DNA from: Engraulis encrasicolus
Lineage: Eukaryota; Chordata; Actinopteri; Clupeiformes; Engraulidae
Direction: 5' to 3'
DNA: 64,000 nt
Assembly (NCBI RefSeq): GCF_034702125.1
Contig: NC_085865.1
Coordinates: 37,262,638-37,326,637, forward strand
Shown: piece by piece, positions 10,501-20,870 of the stretch
How positions within the stretch are numbered: position 1 is the stretch's first letter
Layout: each line of letters starts with the position of its first letter
The notes under the pieces: model-generated
The model's input: only the letters and a program-made list of their open reading frames with translations
Database searches by the model: none
What the model was told of the DNA's origin: nothing
Made by a program: the position numbers and the translations under genes

Positions 10501-12714
10501 GTACGTTCAGAGCCGTGGGTGTCAAAGTAGGGGGTGAAGTGGATGTTAAAGTTGAACTATCGTACCAAGACCTCAAAATGATCGCTTTTTGGCTTTTTTG
10601 GGAGGAAATTATCTTACTCAAACCAAATAATCGTACATCATGTTTTTTGATCGTACAGAGGACAAAATTATGGTACATTTGGCAACACTGAGAAGGACTG
10701 AGTCATCAGGGCCCCATGTGTCTCAGGGCCCCACATGGTGTCAGATTTGGGTTTTTTTTTTGTTTATATTGACCCATTGATGCCGGATGCTGCTTAGCAC
10801 TGCGTTGACCCTAGTGCCAGAAGCTGCATGACGTAGCGTTCAGGCTCATGAGATTTGAGATTTTTCACCAAACATGTTATGTTAGAGCTGAAGGCAGAAG
10901 TTCATATGCAAGCTGAGGGTCTTAGTTTTTAAATGCATTGTTTATGTGTTTTCATGTGCTTGAGAGGCTTGAGAGACGTGTGGGTTTTTATAGGCTGAGT
11001 ACTTCTCCCAAAAATGGCTTTGGCATTTAGCAAGCTAGCTAATCTATGGAACAGGGTTAGCACTTGTGTTTGAAATTGTGTTTGATCAGTCTCCAATGTG
11101 CAGTTAACACTGTGGAACAGTTAGTAACATGATTGATTTTGTCTCTGTGAGTGTGTGTGTTGTATTCCATCCCAGGTGATTAGTTGCAAATTAGATTTTA
11201 TTTTTCTCTTGTGCTCATAAACGGTATGGAGTTGTACAAAATCATTGGTTCAGGTCGATCTATGTGTGTGACTGTGTATGTGTGTGGCATGCTTTAGCTG
11301 ATTTACAGTGTATTAGAAAAATATTTTAACTCATTTTCTTGGTGGTCGCCTTTATTTTAATCTCACTGCCTTCATCAGCTCAGCCATCTACTTGCTATGA
11401 TTGTGCTCCGCCATTGTATTGCGCTGGCAGGAATAGGCACGGCTCCAAAAACCCAGCCTCCGCCGCTCTCCTACCGTGTCCTGGAATAGTCATAAAATGC
11501 AGATAAATATAACATTCTGTGGATTTTGTTATTATTTTGAAAGCCGGCCCGGCGGCGTTTAACAGGAGTGCATCATTGTGCAATGTTCAACGCTCAAGTC
11601 GCATCAGCAGCCCCATTTTTTACACATCAGCCAGGAAGCGTATTCAGTTGAAACCAGGACAGTGGGGATGTAGGTCAAATGGGGATATCTCTTGCGATCG
11701 GCAGCAAGCCTAGCGAGCGAGTGAGTGAGTTAGAGAAGGAGCGAGTGCTTTACTCTCCTCCTTTCCTCTCCTTTCCTGAGCGTTTTTTCCTGGAGAACAT
11801 GAGCATGTTGATGTGTGTAAACACGTCTGGCTCCAAAGCCACCATGTCATGAGAGCTCGCTCAGCGCGGCACGGCTCTGTAGGCTGGTGAAATAGGCTGG
11901 CAGGGATTTTTTGTGGATTGGGGTTTTATTTATTTATTTATTTTTGGTTAGGTCCTCTCGTTGGGCTGTGTGGAGCAGGCAAGGCTGCCCTCTAGTGGCC
12001 AGCTCTGTGTAAGTGCACCCAGTTCATAGTCAAAGTGATGGTGATGTTCTTGTGTAGTAGCAAGGTTATATCCAAGTGTAGCATCTGTGTAGATTGTCAT
12101 TCACCCCGGTTGAGATGGTCAGAGCTAGTGTCTTGGAGTTTGAAAATGTTTAACCTTTCATCTAAAAGGACTGAGGGAGCATTTAGGACAAAACTAGTTT
12201 GAACATCTTCAAGCTCCAAAAAAAAAGAACTGCAGTTGTTACACTTCCTTTACTTACTTCTATGAAGAGTCTTGCTCATCCCGATCGTTGTAGTCAAATG
12301 CAGCTATTTTTGAACTGTTATTGGTCAAGAAGTTCACGATTTTGTATCCCTCTCCATCTCTCCACTACTGTAGGGTTTGATGTCTCAGTGTAACTGTGTA
12401 AACAATGTAGCAACGTATAACATCATGTACATGCACTGTACCTTGGGTATGTAGAGTGTAAGTACAAAGTACTAAATATTACATGTTGATACTAGAGATG
12501 CACCAGATCCTGATTTTTAGGATCCTACCGGATCCACTGCTTAAGATCCTGCCGGACCCGCACCCTGTGAAAAATCCTATTATCCTGCCGGATCCGGAAC
12601 CAGATCTTGGATCCGGTGCATCTCTAGCTGATACATGTAGATGCACTAAAAAAAGAATAAAATACCAGTCCTGTTGCGTCATGTGTCATTTTTTTCTCCA
12701 TCGCATCACATTAG
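10501..12714 (+). other. rbm33: rbm33 intron
   Basis: GT-AG intron of 2,214 bp. About 10,548-10,700 (rich in the word CGTAC, ending TTTGGCAACACTG) looks like a decayed transposon piece. One hAT-type MITE sits near the 3' end and is listed separately. The rest shows no gene. Confidence 0.8.
12493..12626. mobile_element. hAT-type palindromic MITE (134 bp)
   Basis: The tips TAGAGATGCACC and GGTGCATCTCTA are perfect inverted repeats. Flanks GTTGATAC (12,485-12,492) and GCTGATAC (12,627-12,634) agree at seven of eight bases. The inside is built from GGATCC/CCGGATCC words in both directions, so the single strand should fold into one hairpin. It lies 88 bp upstream of an rbm33 exon. Confidence 0.78.
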
Positions 12715-13011
12715 GGTCTGATGTCTCAGCCTCAGCTCCTGGACCCCTCCCTGTCCCACCAACCCCTCCACAACCAGCAGCAGCAGCATCACCACAGACA
12801 GGACCAGGGCCCGCCCCACCACCAGAACCAGGGCCCCATGGGGGACCCCATGCCCCTCATGCACCTGGGTCAGCAAGGAGGCTTCCGCCAGAACCAGCAG
12901 TCCCACCACCCCAACCAGAACCAGAGTCAGCAGCATAACATGCACGGGGGCCCTCGCCAGATGCAGCACAATCGCCCACAGAACCAACAGCAGAACAACC
13001 GAACGCGCATG
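12715..13011 (+). CDS. rbm33: rbm33 coding exon: Gln/His/Asn-rich segment
   Basis: Acceptor CACATTAG and donor CGCATG/GTGAGC; 99 codons, phase 0 at both ends. The translation starts GLMSQPQLLDPS, corresponding to the LMPMSQPQF region of human RBM33, and continues as a Gln/His/Asn/Pro-rich stretch with HNQQQQHHHRQDQ and repeated QNQ words. It ends NQQQNNRTRM. It is a prion-like, low-complexity region with no predicted fold. Gln codons are mixed CAG/CAA, so no pure CAG run is exposed. Confidence 0.88.
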
Positions 13012-13542
13012 GTGAGCCTGAGCAGAAAATATATGAAGAGTTTCAGATGCAAAAGCCTCTAAAACATTGTAACAAAATTAAATGGCATCTTATAATCGAA
13101 TGTCAAATGAAATGTTTATCAAGTACTTGAGCCATGGAGGGCTGCCACCTTGCACGGGTGAGGCATAAATGTAATTTTGTTGTGTGCAGTGTGCGGTCTC
13201 AGTTGTCTGCTGTGGACTGCTGTGTCACAATGACAATGGGAGTTGGAGTTTTGGAGTTTACTTATGTAATGTCTCACCTGTCGTATGTGTTTTTATATGG
13301 TGAAACTAAAGACAAGTTTCCACACTTGTGGACAATAAAGATTCTTTCATTCATTCACAGGTCAAGCTTAAAGAAAACAAGATGGACTGATTTGTAATTT
13401 GACTATATTTGTAGAAATATAGCCTGTTTTTGTGAACATCTCACAATTTTACTTTGAGGGTTATGTATGTGAACTCTTCATTTATAATTAAATGCTTGCT
13501 TGTGCCTTCTCTGTGTCTCCTCCTCTCTCTCCCATGTTCTAG
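13012..13542 (+). other. rbm33: rbm33 intron with 5'-truncated SINE
   Basis: GT-AG intron of 531 bp. It holds a fragment TATGAAGAGTTTCAGATGC (13,031-13,049) also found in a MITE near 54.39 kb, and a truncated SINE (next entry). Confidence 0.85.
13131..13362 (+). mobile_element. SINE family 1, 5'-truncated copy
   Basis: It matches the body and tail of the tRNA-derived SINE seen complete at about 15.53 and 51.51 kb (CTTGCACGGGTGAGGCATAAA, GTGTGCAGTGTG, GTCACAATGACAATGGGAGT). It continues into a tail GACAATAAAGATTCTTTCATT. The tRNA-like head is missing. Confidence 0.7.
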
Positions 13543-13983
13543 AACTCGCCGCAGTCTCTTGGCCAGCGGAACAGCAACCTGCGAGAACTGCCCATCGCCC
13601 CCGGCAACTTCGGAAGCGGCAACAACAACAACAGCAGCAGTGGCAACAACAACAATAACAGCGGTGGCCCCCAACACATGCAGAGCCCCAGCAGAGGAGG
13701 ACACCACCAGCAGCAGCAGCAGCAGAGGCCCATGGGGGGCGGGGGCAGGGGCATGCAGCAGGGACCAGGTAGCGGACCCCAGGGCCCCAACAGCCGAGGA
13801 GGAGGGGGACCAGGGGGCCGCGGGCAGGGGCCGGGCCGAGGAGGAGGCCAGGGGGTGGGAAGAGGAGGGGGAGGAGGACAGGGACAGCAGGGCATGGGGA
13901 TGGGAAGAGGAGGACAGCTTGCCCCGGAGAGGACGGTGGTGGCAAAGCAGCAGGCAGAGACGCCCCCAGCACAGCCCCCGAAG
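13543..13983 (+). CDS. rbm33: rbm33 coding exon: RNSNLRELPIAP block plus Gly/Arg-rich tail
   Basis: Acceptor TTCTAG and donor CCGAAG/GTGAGT; 147 codons, phase 0. The beginning, NSPQSLGQRNSNLRELPIAP, contains the block RNSNLRELPIAP that is identical in human RBM33. It is followed by an Asn/Ser run, a six-Gln run and a long Gly/Arg/Gln-rich section with GRGGG, GRG and GGQG repeats, ending AKQQAETPPAQPPK. The Gly/Arg part resembles RGG-type RNA-binding regions and does not align with the corresponding human segment as I recall it, so it may be a fish-specific expansion. Confidence 0.9.
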
Positions 13984-14410
13984 GTGAGTCAGGTGTCCCA
14001 TGATCGTGCGAGAGCACTTACATTACCCCACTCAACTCTGCCCTACTTTAACTGCTTTCAGAACCTGGTTGCTTTTCTGTGATAGACTGTTCCATAAAAC
14101 TGATTCCATGAAGCTGAATCTTTAGTTATGCCGTATTGCCCAGCATTACTCCATAGTCTGTGACATGGGTGGCGTGTAGTCTTACTGGAGTAGTTAGTAG
14201 ACCGATTGTATGTAGACTGCATGAGAAGATGTGACAGGAACTACTTAATGTTTTGATGTCTGTAGCCATTTCACCCTGCCCATTATATAGTATCTCCCTT
14301 GGTTAATGTATATTAGAGTAGAATAGAGAGGGCTCAAGTTAAGTAGCATGATTGTATTGGGAGTCCATTTTAGCCATCACATTCACCAGTTTCATCACCT
14401 TATTTCTTCT

Positions 14411-14539
14411 GGGGTGCGTTTCTCGAAGCCATCGTTGATAACTACGTCAGCTACTTTGTTGTTTGCAATGCAATTTCCCCGTTGGCAACTACCCAAGTCG
14501 CTAACTGGCTAACAACTACGCTTTCGAGAAACGCACCCC
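14411..14539. mobile_element. palindromic MITE (GGGGTGCGTTTCTCGAA ends)
   Basis: The left end GGGGTGCGTTTCTCGAA and right end TTCGAGAAACGCACCCC are perfect inverted repeats of 17 bp about 95 bp apart. Inside, GTTGATAACTACG and CAACTACG recur in opposite senses. Target duplications are not clear by eye. No coding capacity. Confidence 0.7.
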
Positions 14540-15112
14540 TGGTTTATTCCATAACCAGAGTAGAGCTCCCAGAGTAGAGTAGGGCTCAGTGGAGTGAAGT
14601 AGTCAGTGTGTGTTGATTAAGACTCCATCATGAGGTGTCCAATGGGGTGCAGGGTCAACAGGCAGCCTGCTGAGAGCTAATCAATATCCCATACTGCTGC
14701 TGCTGCACCGGCTCCCACTCACGTGCTTGGCTAGCCTATAGCTATATGCATCGCCGGCGCCGCTACTGTGTCTTAATATCAGCACCAGTCATTGGGGGAT
14801 AAGCAGTTGTGTAGCATCTTTTATATGCGTAATGCTTATTGACAGATTCACTTGCTTGGCTCGTCTATAGCTCTGCATCGCTGTTTTAATATCAACCCCA
14901 CACATTGGGGAAATGGCAGTTCTGAAGCATCTTTCATTATATGCATAATGCGTATCGACAGATTTATATAGATTTTCCTTGCTGCTGTGGTTGAAGACAT
15001 CATTTTCTATTTATTTTTTTTATTTTTGTAATTTTTGTCAATGCGTCTGGCCCAGCCAAAGTGTTTGCTATGGTGTTTTTTTGCTTGTGCGTGTGCGTGC
15101 GAGTGCGTGTGC

Positions 15113-15205
15113 GTGTGTGTGTCCATGTCCCTTGGTGGACCCAGACGAGGATAGAAGAGAAGATACGAAGATGAGTAACTTGTGGTTTACCTGCCTGTGT
15201 CACTA
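15113..15205 (+). pseudogene. decayed partial duplicate of the 15,261 rbm33 exon start
   Basis: GGTGGACCCAGACGAGGAT at 15,134-15,152 is identical to 15,260-15,278, the start of the next exon. It is preceded by the same GT-repeat and GTCC context, so the duplication spans the acceptor region with an offset of 126 bp. The acceptor CCCCAG has become CCCTTG, so the copy cannot splice at the homologous point. Downstream of the 19-bp identity the match decays and the frame meets a stop near 15,203. Confidence 0.7.
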
Positions 15206-15260
15206 ATGGTGTATGTGTGTGTGTGTCCTTGTGTGTGTGTGTGCGTGTCCTTGTCCCCAG

Positions 15261-15440
15261 GTGGACCCAGACGAGGATGAGGAGACACGTCAGTACTGTC
15301 TGAAGCTGGAGGAGCAGAAGCGTCTGCGTGAGAAGATCCTGAAGCAGAAGGAGGAGAGGCGGCAGATGCAGGCCGGTATGCGCAAGAGGGAACTGCTGCA
15401 ACGCATCAACGCAGAGAAACAACAGCAGAGCCAACAACAA
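15261..15440 (+). CDS. rbm33: rbm33 coding exon: acidic-basic coiled coil
   Basis: Acceptor TGTCCCCAG and donor CAACAA/GTAAGT; 60 codons, phase 0. It encodes VDPDEDEETRQYCLKLEEQK, then KRLREKILKQKEERRQMQAG, then MRKRELLQRINAEKQQQ. Human RBM33 has the equivalent FPDEDEETRLYRLKIEEQK/KRLREEILKQKELRRQQQAG region. The heptad spacing and charge pattern indicate a single long helix or coiled coil. This is the best conserved folded part outside the RRM and is a strong diagnostic for the gene. Confidence 0.95.
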
Positions 15441-15525
15441 GTAAGTCATCAGGGCTTATATGCATGTCAATAGACATCAACCTTAGCTTGAAGACATTGC
15501 AATACAGTATACAGTATACAGGGTA

Positions 15526-15800
15526 GTCATGGGTAAGTGGTCAGGGGGGGCGTCAGACTTGTAGCCCAAAAGGTTGCCGGTTCGACTCCCGACCCGCCAG
15601 GTTAGTGGGGGGAGTAATTAACCAGTGTAACCTCCTCCATGACTGAGGTACCCTGAGCATGATACCGTCCCGCCGCACTGCTCCCTTTTGGGCACCATTG
15701 GGGGCTGCCCACTTGCACGGGTGAGGCATAAAGGCAATTTGGTTGTGTGCAGTGTGCACTTTTGTGCTGTGGAGTGCTGCCTCGCAGTTGGGCCTAAAAA
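15526..15800 (+). mobile_element. SINE family 1 (tRNA-derived), near full length
   Basis: The head GTCATGGGTAAGTGGTCAGG resembles an A box and GGTTCGACTCC matches the tRNA B-box consensus. The body carries GGCACCATTGGGGGCTGCC and CTTGCACGGGTGAGGCATAAA, and the 3' part GTGCTGTGGAGTGCTG. The same order recurs in both orientations at about 13.1, 23.8, 50.5, 51.5, 52.7 and 54.0 kb. It is not a functional tRNA gene. Confidence 0.8.
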
Positions 15801-16118
15801 AACCCACTTTCCTAAAAAACCTTTTATCCAAAGCAACCTACAGCTATTTTACAGGGTATTGGTTATGGTCCCTGGGGCAATGTGGGGTTGGGTGCCTTGC
15901 TCAAGGGGACTTCAGGCATGGATGGAGGTGTATGGAGAGGTAAGGGTAATATAAGGGATTTGAACCTGCAACCCTCTGAACTCAAAACCACCTCCCTTAC
16001 TGCCCCACAACAAAACACTGAGACAAGAGGGTGTTCTGAGAGTGAATGTGGATTTGGATGTGAGTGTAGTTTCAGTGTTCTGTTGGTGGATGCAAACACT
16101 GACCATTAGGCCACGGTT
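15800..16118 (-). mobile_element. SINE family 2 (tRNA-derived), minus copy
   Basis: Read on the minus strand it has a GGCCTAATGG-type head, a GGTTCAAATCC-like B box (near 15,955-15,970) and a CTTGAGCAAGGCACCCAACCC body, then TTGCTTTGGATAAAAG at its 3' end. The plus copy at about 52.11-52.33 kb has the same parts. It carries an insertion or divergent stretch at about 16,010-16,100. Confidence 0.7.
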
Positions 16119-16204
16119 GCCCCCGTTCCAAGATGGTTGGCCTTTGCCAATGAGAGCACTGTCTGTGTTATTCGTAATGACGAATATTTCACTTTGGTTT
16201 TCAG

Positions 16205-16774
16205 CAGAACCAACAGCAGACGCCCAGCCAACCCCCTCAGCAGCATCCGCCCCATCACCCACCCCATCAGCATCCGCAGCCGCATCAGCACCAGCAGAAA
16301 GGTCCCGCGCCCCCCCAGTCTCCCACCATGCAGACACCCCAGCCCATCCCCGCCCTGACCTCCTCCAACGGCGGCCCGCAGATCAACCCGGGCCTGGGCC
16401 TCGCCGGCGCCCGGCCCAACGTCAAGACCCGGCTGCAGATGGCCAAGGCCCAGCACCACCCCCAGCCGCCTCCCCAGCTCCAGCACCCTCCCCCGCCCGG
16501 GCCGGCCCTCCTCATACCCGGGCCCAACTCCAGCAGCCAGCAGCACCAGCAGGCCCAGTGGCAGCAGCAGCAGCAGCAAAGGAGAGGCATGAACCCCCAG
16601 GCCCAGGGGCACAACCAGAACCAGGGACCCATGGGCAACCCCAGCCCCATGCAGGGTGCTCTGGCGGAGGGCCCGAGGCCGGGGGGCAAGAGGACGGTCA
16701 TGCAGCGGCAGCAGAGCAATCCGGGCTCTCCTCAGCTGCCGACGAAGGTCCGGGTGGTCAAGCTCTGTGGAGGG
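16205..16774 (+). CDS. rbm33: rbm33 coding exon: Pro/Gln/His-rich segment ending in KVRVVKL
   Basis: Acceptor TTTTCAG with a second CAG directly after it (NAGNAG), and donor GGAGGG/GTGAGT; 190 codons, phase 0. It starts QNQQQTPSQPPQQHPPHH, continues Pro/Gln/His-rich, and includes GLGLAGARPNVKTRLQMAK, equivalent to the VRQNVKNRLL region of human RBM33, and GGKRTVMQRQQSN, equivalent to GVKRTVTHRTNS. It ends TKVRVVKLCGG, equivalent to SSKVRVIKLSGG. The alternation of low-complexity linkers with these short conserved blocks is the RBM33 pattern. Confidence 0.92.
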
Positions 16775-16818
16775 GTGAGTAACGGGCTTTTTTTAGTCGT
16801 CCATCTCATTTGTCTCTC

Positions 16819-17288
16819 TGTCTGTGTGTGTGTCTGTGTCTGTGTGTGTGTCTGTGTCTGTGTGTGTGTGTCTGTGTGTGTGTGTGTCTGTGTCTGTGTG
16901 TGTGTCTGTGTCTGTGTCTGTGTGTCTGTGTGTGTGTGTCTCCATGTCCATGTCACTGCTCACCCTATTTCTTCTCTTTTTCCTGTCATTTTTCCTTGTT
17001 CTCTCTCTCTCTCCCTCTCTCTCTCTCTTTCTCTATGTTTCTCTGTGTCTTTGTCCAAGTAGCAGATTGGGATTTAAAAATACGAGTGGTTTCATTGATC
17101 GTTTCCAGTGCTGTAAAGTTCACACCTCTCAGGCTCCTCCATGACTATTTTCATGACACAAATGTCATCACACCCCTCACAAGCATAAAGACACTAAAAG
17201 CAGCTGGCACCGGGAAGACAAGAGAGGGGGAGAACATTTCCAATTATTTTTTAAAAGTCAAAGAGCCCTTCCTTATTCCCTTTCCCCC

Positions 17289-17343
<55 letters not shown>

Positions 17344-17404
17344 GCTTTCTCTTCCTCTCTCTCTCTCTTGCTCCCGCGCTCTCTTTTCCTCTCTCTCTCT
17401 GTTG

Positions 17405-17449
<45 letters not shown>

Positions 17450-17509
17450 TCTCTCTTCTCTCTCTCTCTTTTCTCTCCCTCTCTCTCCTCTCTCTCTCTT
17501 CTCTATCTC

Positions 17510-17554
<45 letters not shown>

Positions 17555-17674
17555 TCTTACAGTTTTAAGATTTTAAGTCTGCCGTGAGTGACATTAAGTG
17601 AAGTGACACTCGAATGGAATTGATCTATAAAACACTCCCGGCTCACAAGATGAGCATAATCCACCAGATATGCG

Positions 17675-17733
<59 letters not shown>
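16819..17733. repeat. cluster of GT/TCTG and CT microsatellites
   Basis: GT with TCTG variants (16,819-16,940), short CT (about 17,000-17,035), long CT tracts (17,285-17,552) and a final CT run (17,680-17,733). Confidence 0.92.
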
Positions 17734-17735
<2 letters not shown>

Positions 17736-18039
17736 CTCTCTCTTTTGTCGCAACAAATGGCACCAACTTTCTCCAGTCAATAAAAAGAGATCGGAGTGAC
17801 ATTTTCCCCCCACCGCCACCCCCTGTACACGTGCATGTCATGCTCTTAAAGGTTGCCTTTGTCTTAAAAAGTTCCCAAGATTCCTCCTCTTCCTCACGAT
17901 TAAAGATCACTCCCCAAAGTTTTAGCTGGGAAGAGGAGGAAAGCTTCTGGTGCTCTCGGTTAGAAGGCTGCCTTCAGCATCGACTCGCTAGAAGCTCTTG
18001 GAAACTTGCTTTTCAAAAAATGTGACTGCGTCCTTTTGA

Positions 18040-18132
18040 GCTGTGGTTAGTGTTATATGCTATGACGATGTCCTCGGTTGTAAGTCACTTTGGATAAAAG
18101 CATCTGCCGCCTAATGTAATGTTATGTAATTT
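18040..18132 (+). mobile_element. SINE family 2, 3'-end fragment
   Basis: TTGTAAGTCACTTTGGATAA followed by AAGCATCTGC and repeated TAATGTAATG is the 3' end shared with the copies at 15.8 and 52.1 kb. The head is absent. Confidence 0.6.
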
Positions 18133-18188
18133 CTGTTTCAGAGTAATAGTATTACTCTGAAAAAGAAATTACACTTATACCGTCAAGC

Positions 18189-19484
18189 TACAGTATATCA
18201 CGAAAGTGAATACACCCCTCAGAGTTTTGCAGATTTTTGAGTATATCTTTTCATAGGAAAGCATTACAGAAATGTAACTTTGACACAATGATTAGTGACC
18301 TTTTAACAACATATTTAACCGCTTAAATTTCTTGTTCACTCAGAAAAAAACAAAATACAGCCATTAATGTTTGAACATGTACTCACAAAAGTGAGTACAC
18401 CCCAGATTAAAATCCGGTAGAGAAGGGGCTATGTTGGCTCGAATCGTCCCGAAATGAAACGAAATGAAAAGGGATGACAAGGGAGGTCATCAGTGTTCGT
18501 TTCAATCATTCTTTGCATTGAATTTTTAAATTTTGAGTCTGCATCTGGCTTAAATAGATTGGTGTGAGATTTGAATGCAATCCTATGGAGAATATCATGA
18601 TCTGCTTCAGTAGTCACAGTGCATGTTGACATGCATGTTTCTTTTAGGTGTATTTCAGATTGCCAATGTTGACAGCATTCATGCATCCCCAAACCATGTC
18701 AGTCCCACTGCCATGCTTGGATAGTGAGAGGATACACCTTTTTTGTAAAACTCACTTGTTTACCACCACACATGCTTGACCCCATCTAAAGCAAATTTGT
18801 TTATCTTGGTCTCAAGAGAGATGAACAGACCAAGGATATGGATCACTGGAACCATGTCGTGTGATCTGAAGAGACCAAGATAAACAAATTTGCCTTAGAT
18901 GGTGTCAAGCATGTGTGGTGGTAAACAAGTGAGCTTTACAAAAAAGGTGTATCCTCTCACTAGCCAAGCATGGTAGTGGGACTGACATGGTTTGGGGATG
19001 CATGAATGCTGTCAACATTGGCAATCTGAAATACACCTAAAAGAAACATGCATGTCAACATGCACTGTGACTACTGAAGCAGATCAGGATATTCTCCATA
19101 GGATTGCATTCAAATCTCACACCAATCTATTTAAGCCAGATGCAGACTCAACATTTAAAAGTCAATGCAAAGAAAGGTTGAAACGCACACTGATGACCTC
19201 CCTTTTCATCCCTTTTCATTTCGAGACGATTCGAGCCAACATAGCCCCTTCTCTACCGGATTTTAATCTGGGGTGTACTCACTTTTGTGAGTACACGTTC
19301 AAACATTAATGGCTGTATTTTGTTTTTTTCTGAGTGAACAAGAAATTTAAGCGGTTAAATATGTTGTTAAAAGGTCACTAATCATTGTGTCAAAGTTACA
19401 TTTCTGTAATGCTTTCCTATGAAAAGATATACTCAAAAATCTGCAAAACTGTGAGGGGTGTATTCACTTTCGTGATATACTGTA
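18189..19484. mobile_element. palindromic Tc1/mariner-like relic
   Basis: The outer sequence CAGTATATCACGAAAGTGAA and its complement lie at 18,191 and 19,482, with TA on each side, the Tc1 target site. Both halves are inverted copies of the same 3' part of a Tc1-like transposon (arms about 18,191-18,813 and 18,871-19,482) around a 57-bp loop. The loop plus right arm reads through decayed transposase: WNHVV, then a stop and ETKINKF, then DGVKHVWW, then WFGDA/MHECCQH-type words. The codon of the catalytic Asp in the usual WSDE motif appears changed to Glu and the preceding Trp is a stop. It is dead. Confidence 0.8.
18838..19200 (+). pseudogene. Tc1-like transposase fragment
   Basis: The plus-strand right half of the palindrome. 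Similarity to the catalytic region of fish Tc1-like transposases is recognised by eye from DHWNHV, ETKINKF, DGVKHVWW and MSTCTVT. There are several stops and frameshifts, and the usual segment after the second Asp is deleted. An inverted copy of the same fragment lies at about 18,450-18,813 on the minus strand. Confidence 0.6.
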
Positions 19485-19665
19485 TTTAAGCTTAGCAGTG
19501 TGTAGAGTATCATTTTGTAGTTGATGGGCAAACCCATACCCCTATACAGACAGATGAAAAGACCTGAAAGCACTTGTCTACTTTCGCTTGCATATAGATA
19601 AAACATAATCTTTCACACATAAACATACCGTACATATTTTCTCTGTCACACATACTTGCGTGTAG

Positions 19666-19677
<12 letters not shown>

Positions 19678-19750
<73 letters not shown>
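19678..19750. repeat. (CA)n microsatellite
   Basis: Pure CA run after CGCGCG. Confidence 0.95.
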
Positions 19751-19752
<2 letters not shown>

Positions 19753-19904
19753 CTCCTATTGGTGTGATTGAGAGGCGTAGGGGCTGTGGGACAGCAGCAG
19801 TGTTCTCTATAGATGAAGATGACGGGCCTGTATGTCAGCCACGCTAATGGAAACCTGCACCCAGACGTCTAAAGCAGTAGCACTGCAGCAGCCGACTGAT
19901 GGAG

Positions 19905-20160
19905 ATGAGGCCAGACAGGAGGGAGGGAGGTAGAGCGATAGAGAGAATAAGACAGAGAGAGAGAGAGAGAGAGAAAAGGAGAGATAGAAGAAGAAAAAGA
20001 AGACAGGGGAAGAGGCAATAATGGAGACGGGGACATGGAGAGAGACACACACAGAAGCCGATGATTGAGAGAGAGGGAGGAAGAGAGGGAGAGGGATGCA
20101 GAGGCAGTGAGAGAAAGATATCCAGAGTCAGAGATGAGAAAGAGAAACGGAAAGAATGAA
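19905..20160. repeat. GA-rich purine tract
   Basis: Imperfect GAGA/GGAGAG purine-rich sequence on the + strand without a clear unit. Confidence 0.7.
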
Positions 20161-20741
20161 TTTAAAGAGTAAGAGAGACGCCGCCGACACCTTCGCTGCG
20201 AAAGCCGGCATGCGCACCACATTGCGCCACGCCACGGCACGGCGCGTCAGCTCCGCAAAGCTGATTTTCCAGACGCTGCCCCCGAGACGCTGTCAGCCAC
20301 GGCAGCTCCACAATGTTATCTCCCTTCCTCTCTCCCTCTCAAGCATCTCTCTATCCTTCTCTCTTTCCTCTTCTCCTCCCCTCATCTCCTCCCTTTCCCT
20401 CCCCTATTCGCCCTAAGTTGCCATCCGCCCGTCACTCAGGTGTGTGTGTGTCTGTGCGCATGTGTGTGTGTCTGTGTCTGTGTGTGTGTGTGTGTGTGCG
20501 CGCACAAGTGAATAGGTGTCAATCCATAAGATTGGGCTAATTTATCTTGTGGCAGCTGAGCCCTGTGGAAGCTGAGCTCTGTAATACCTGCCGAAGAGCG
20601 GCGGCGAAAGTGATTCCCCCCTTCTCTCTCTCTCGCTCTCTCACACATCCTCCTCCTCTTCCTCCTCTTCCTCCTCCTCCCGCTCCAGCCGTGGCTTAAC
20701 GCAGATAAGGGCAAATTAAATTTTCACCGTCAATAATACAA

Positions 20742-20870
<129 letters not shown>

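Larger units (their letters stand above)
13984..15260 (+). other. rbm33: rbm33 intron
   Basis: GT-AG intron of 1,277 bp. It contains a palindromic MITE at about 14,411-14,539 and a decayed copy of the start of the next exon (both listed). Two similar passages with ATATGCRTAATGCKTATYGACAGATT words near 14,824 and 14,940 suggest a small local duplication. Confidence 0.8.
15441..16204 (+). other. rbm33: rbm33 intron filled by two head-to-head SINEs
   Basis: GT-AG intron of 764 bp. About 590 bp of it is SINE sequence in two opposite orientations (next two entries). The 3' end has a tandem CAGCAG acceptor. Confidence 0.85.

Noticed and set aside
18429..19309. Mirrored open frames of 87 and 105 codons (MGMHECCQHW start)
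   Set aside because: They are pieces of the duplicated Tc1-like transposase, not host genes.
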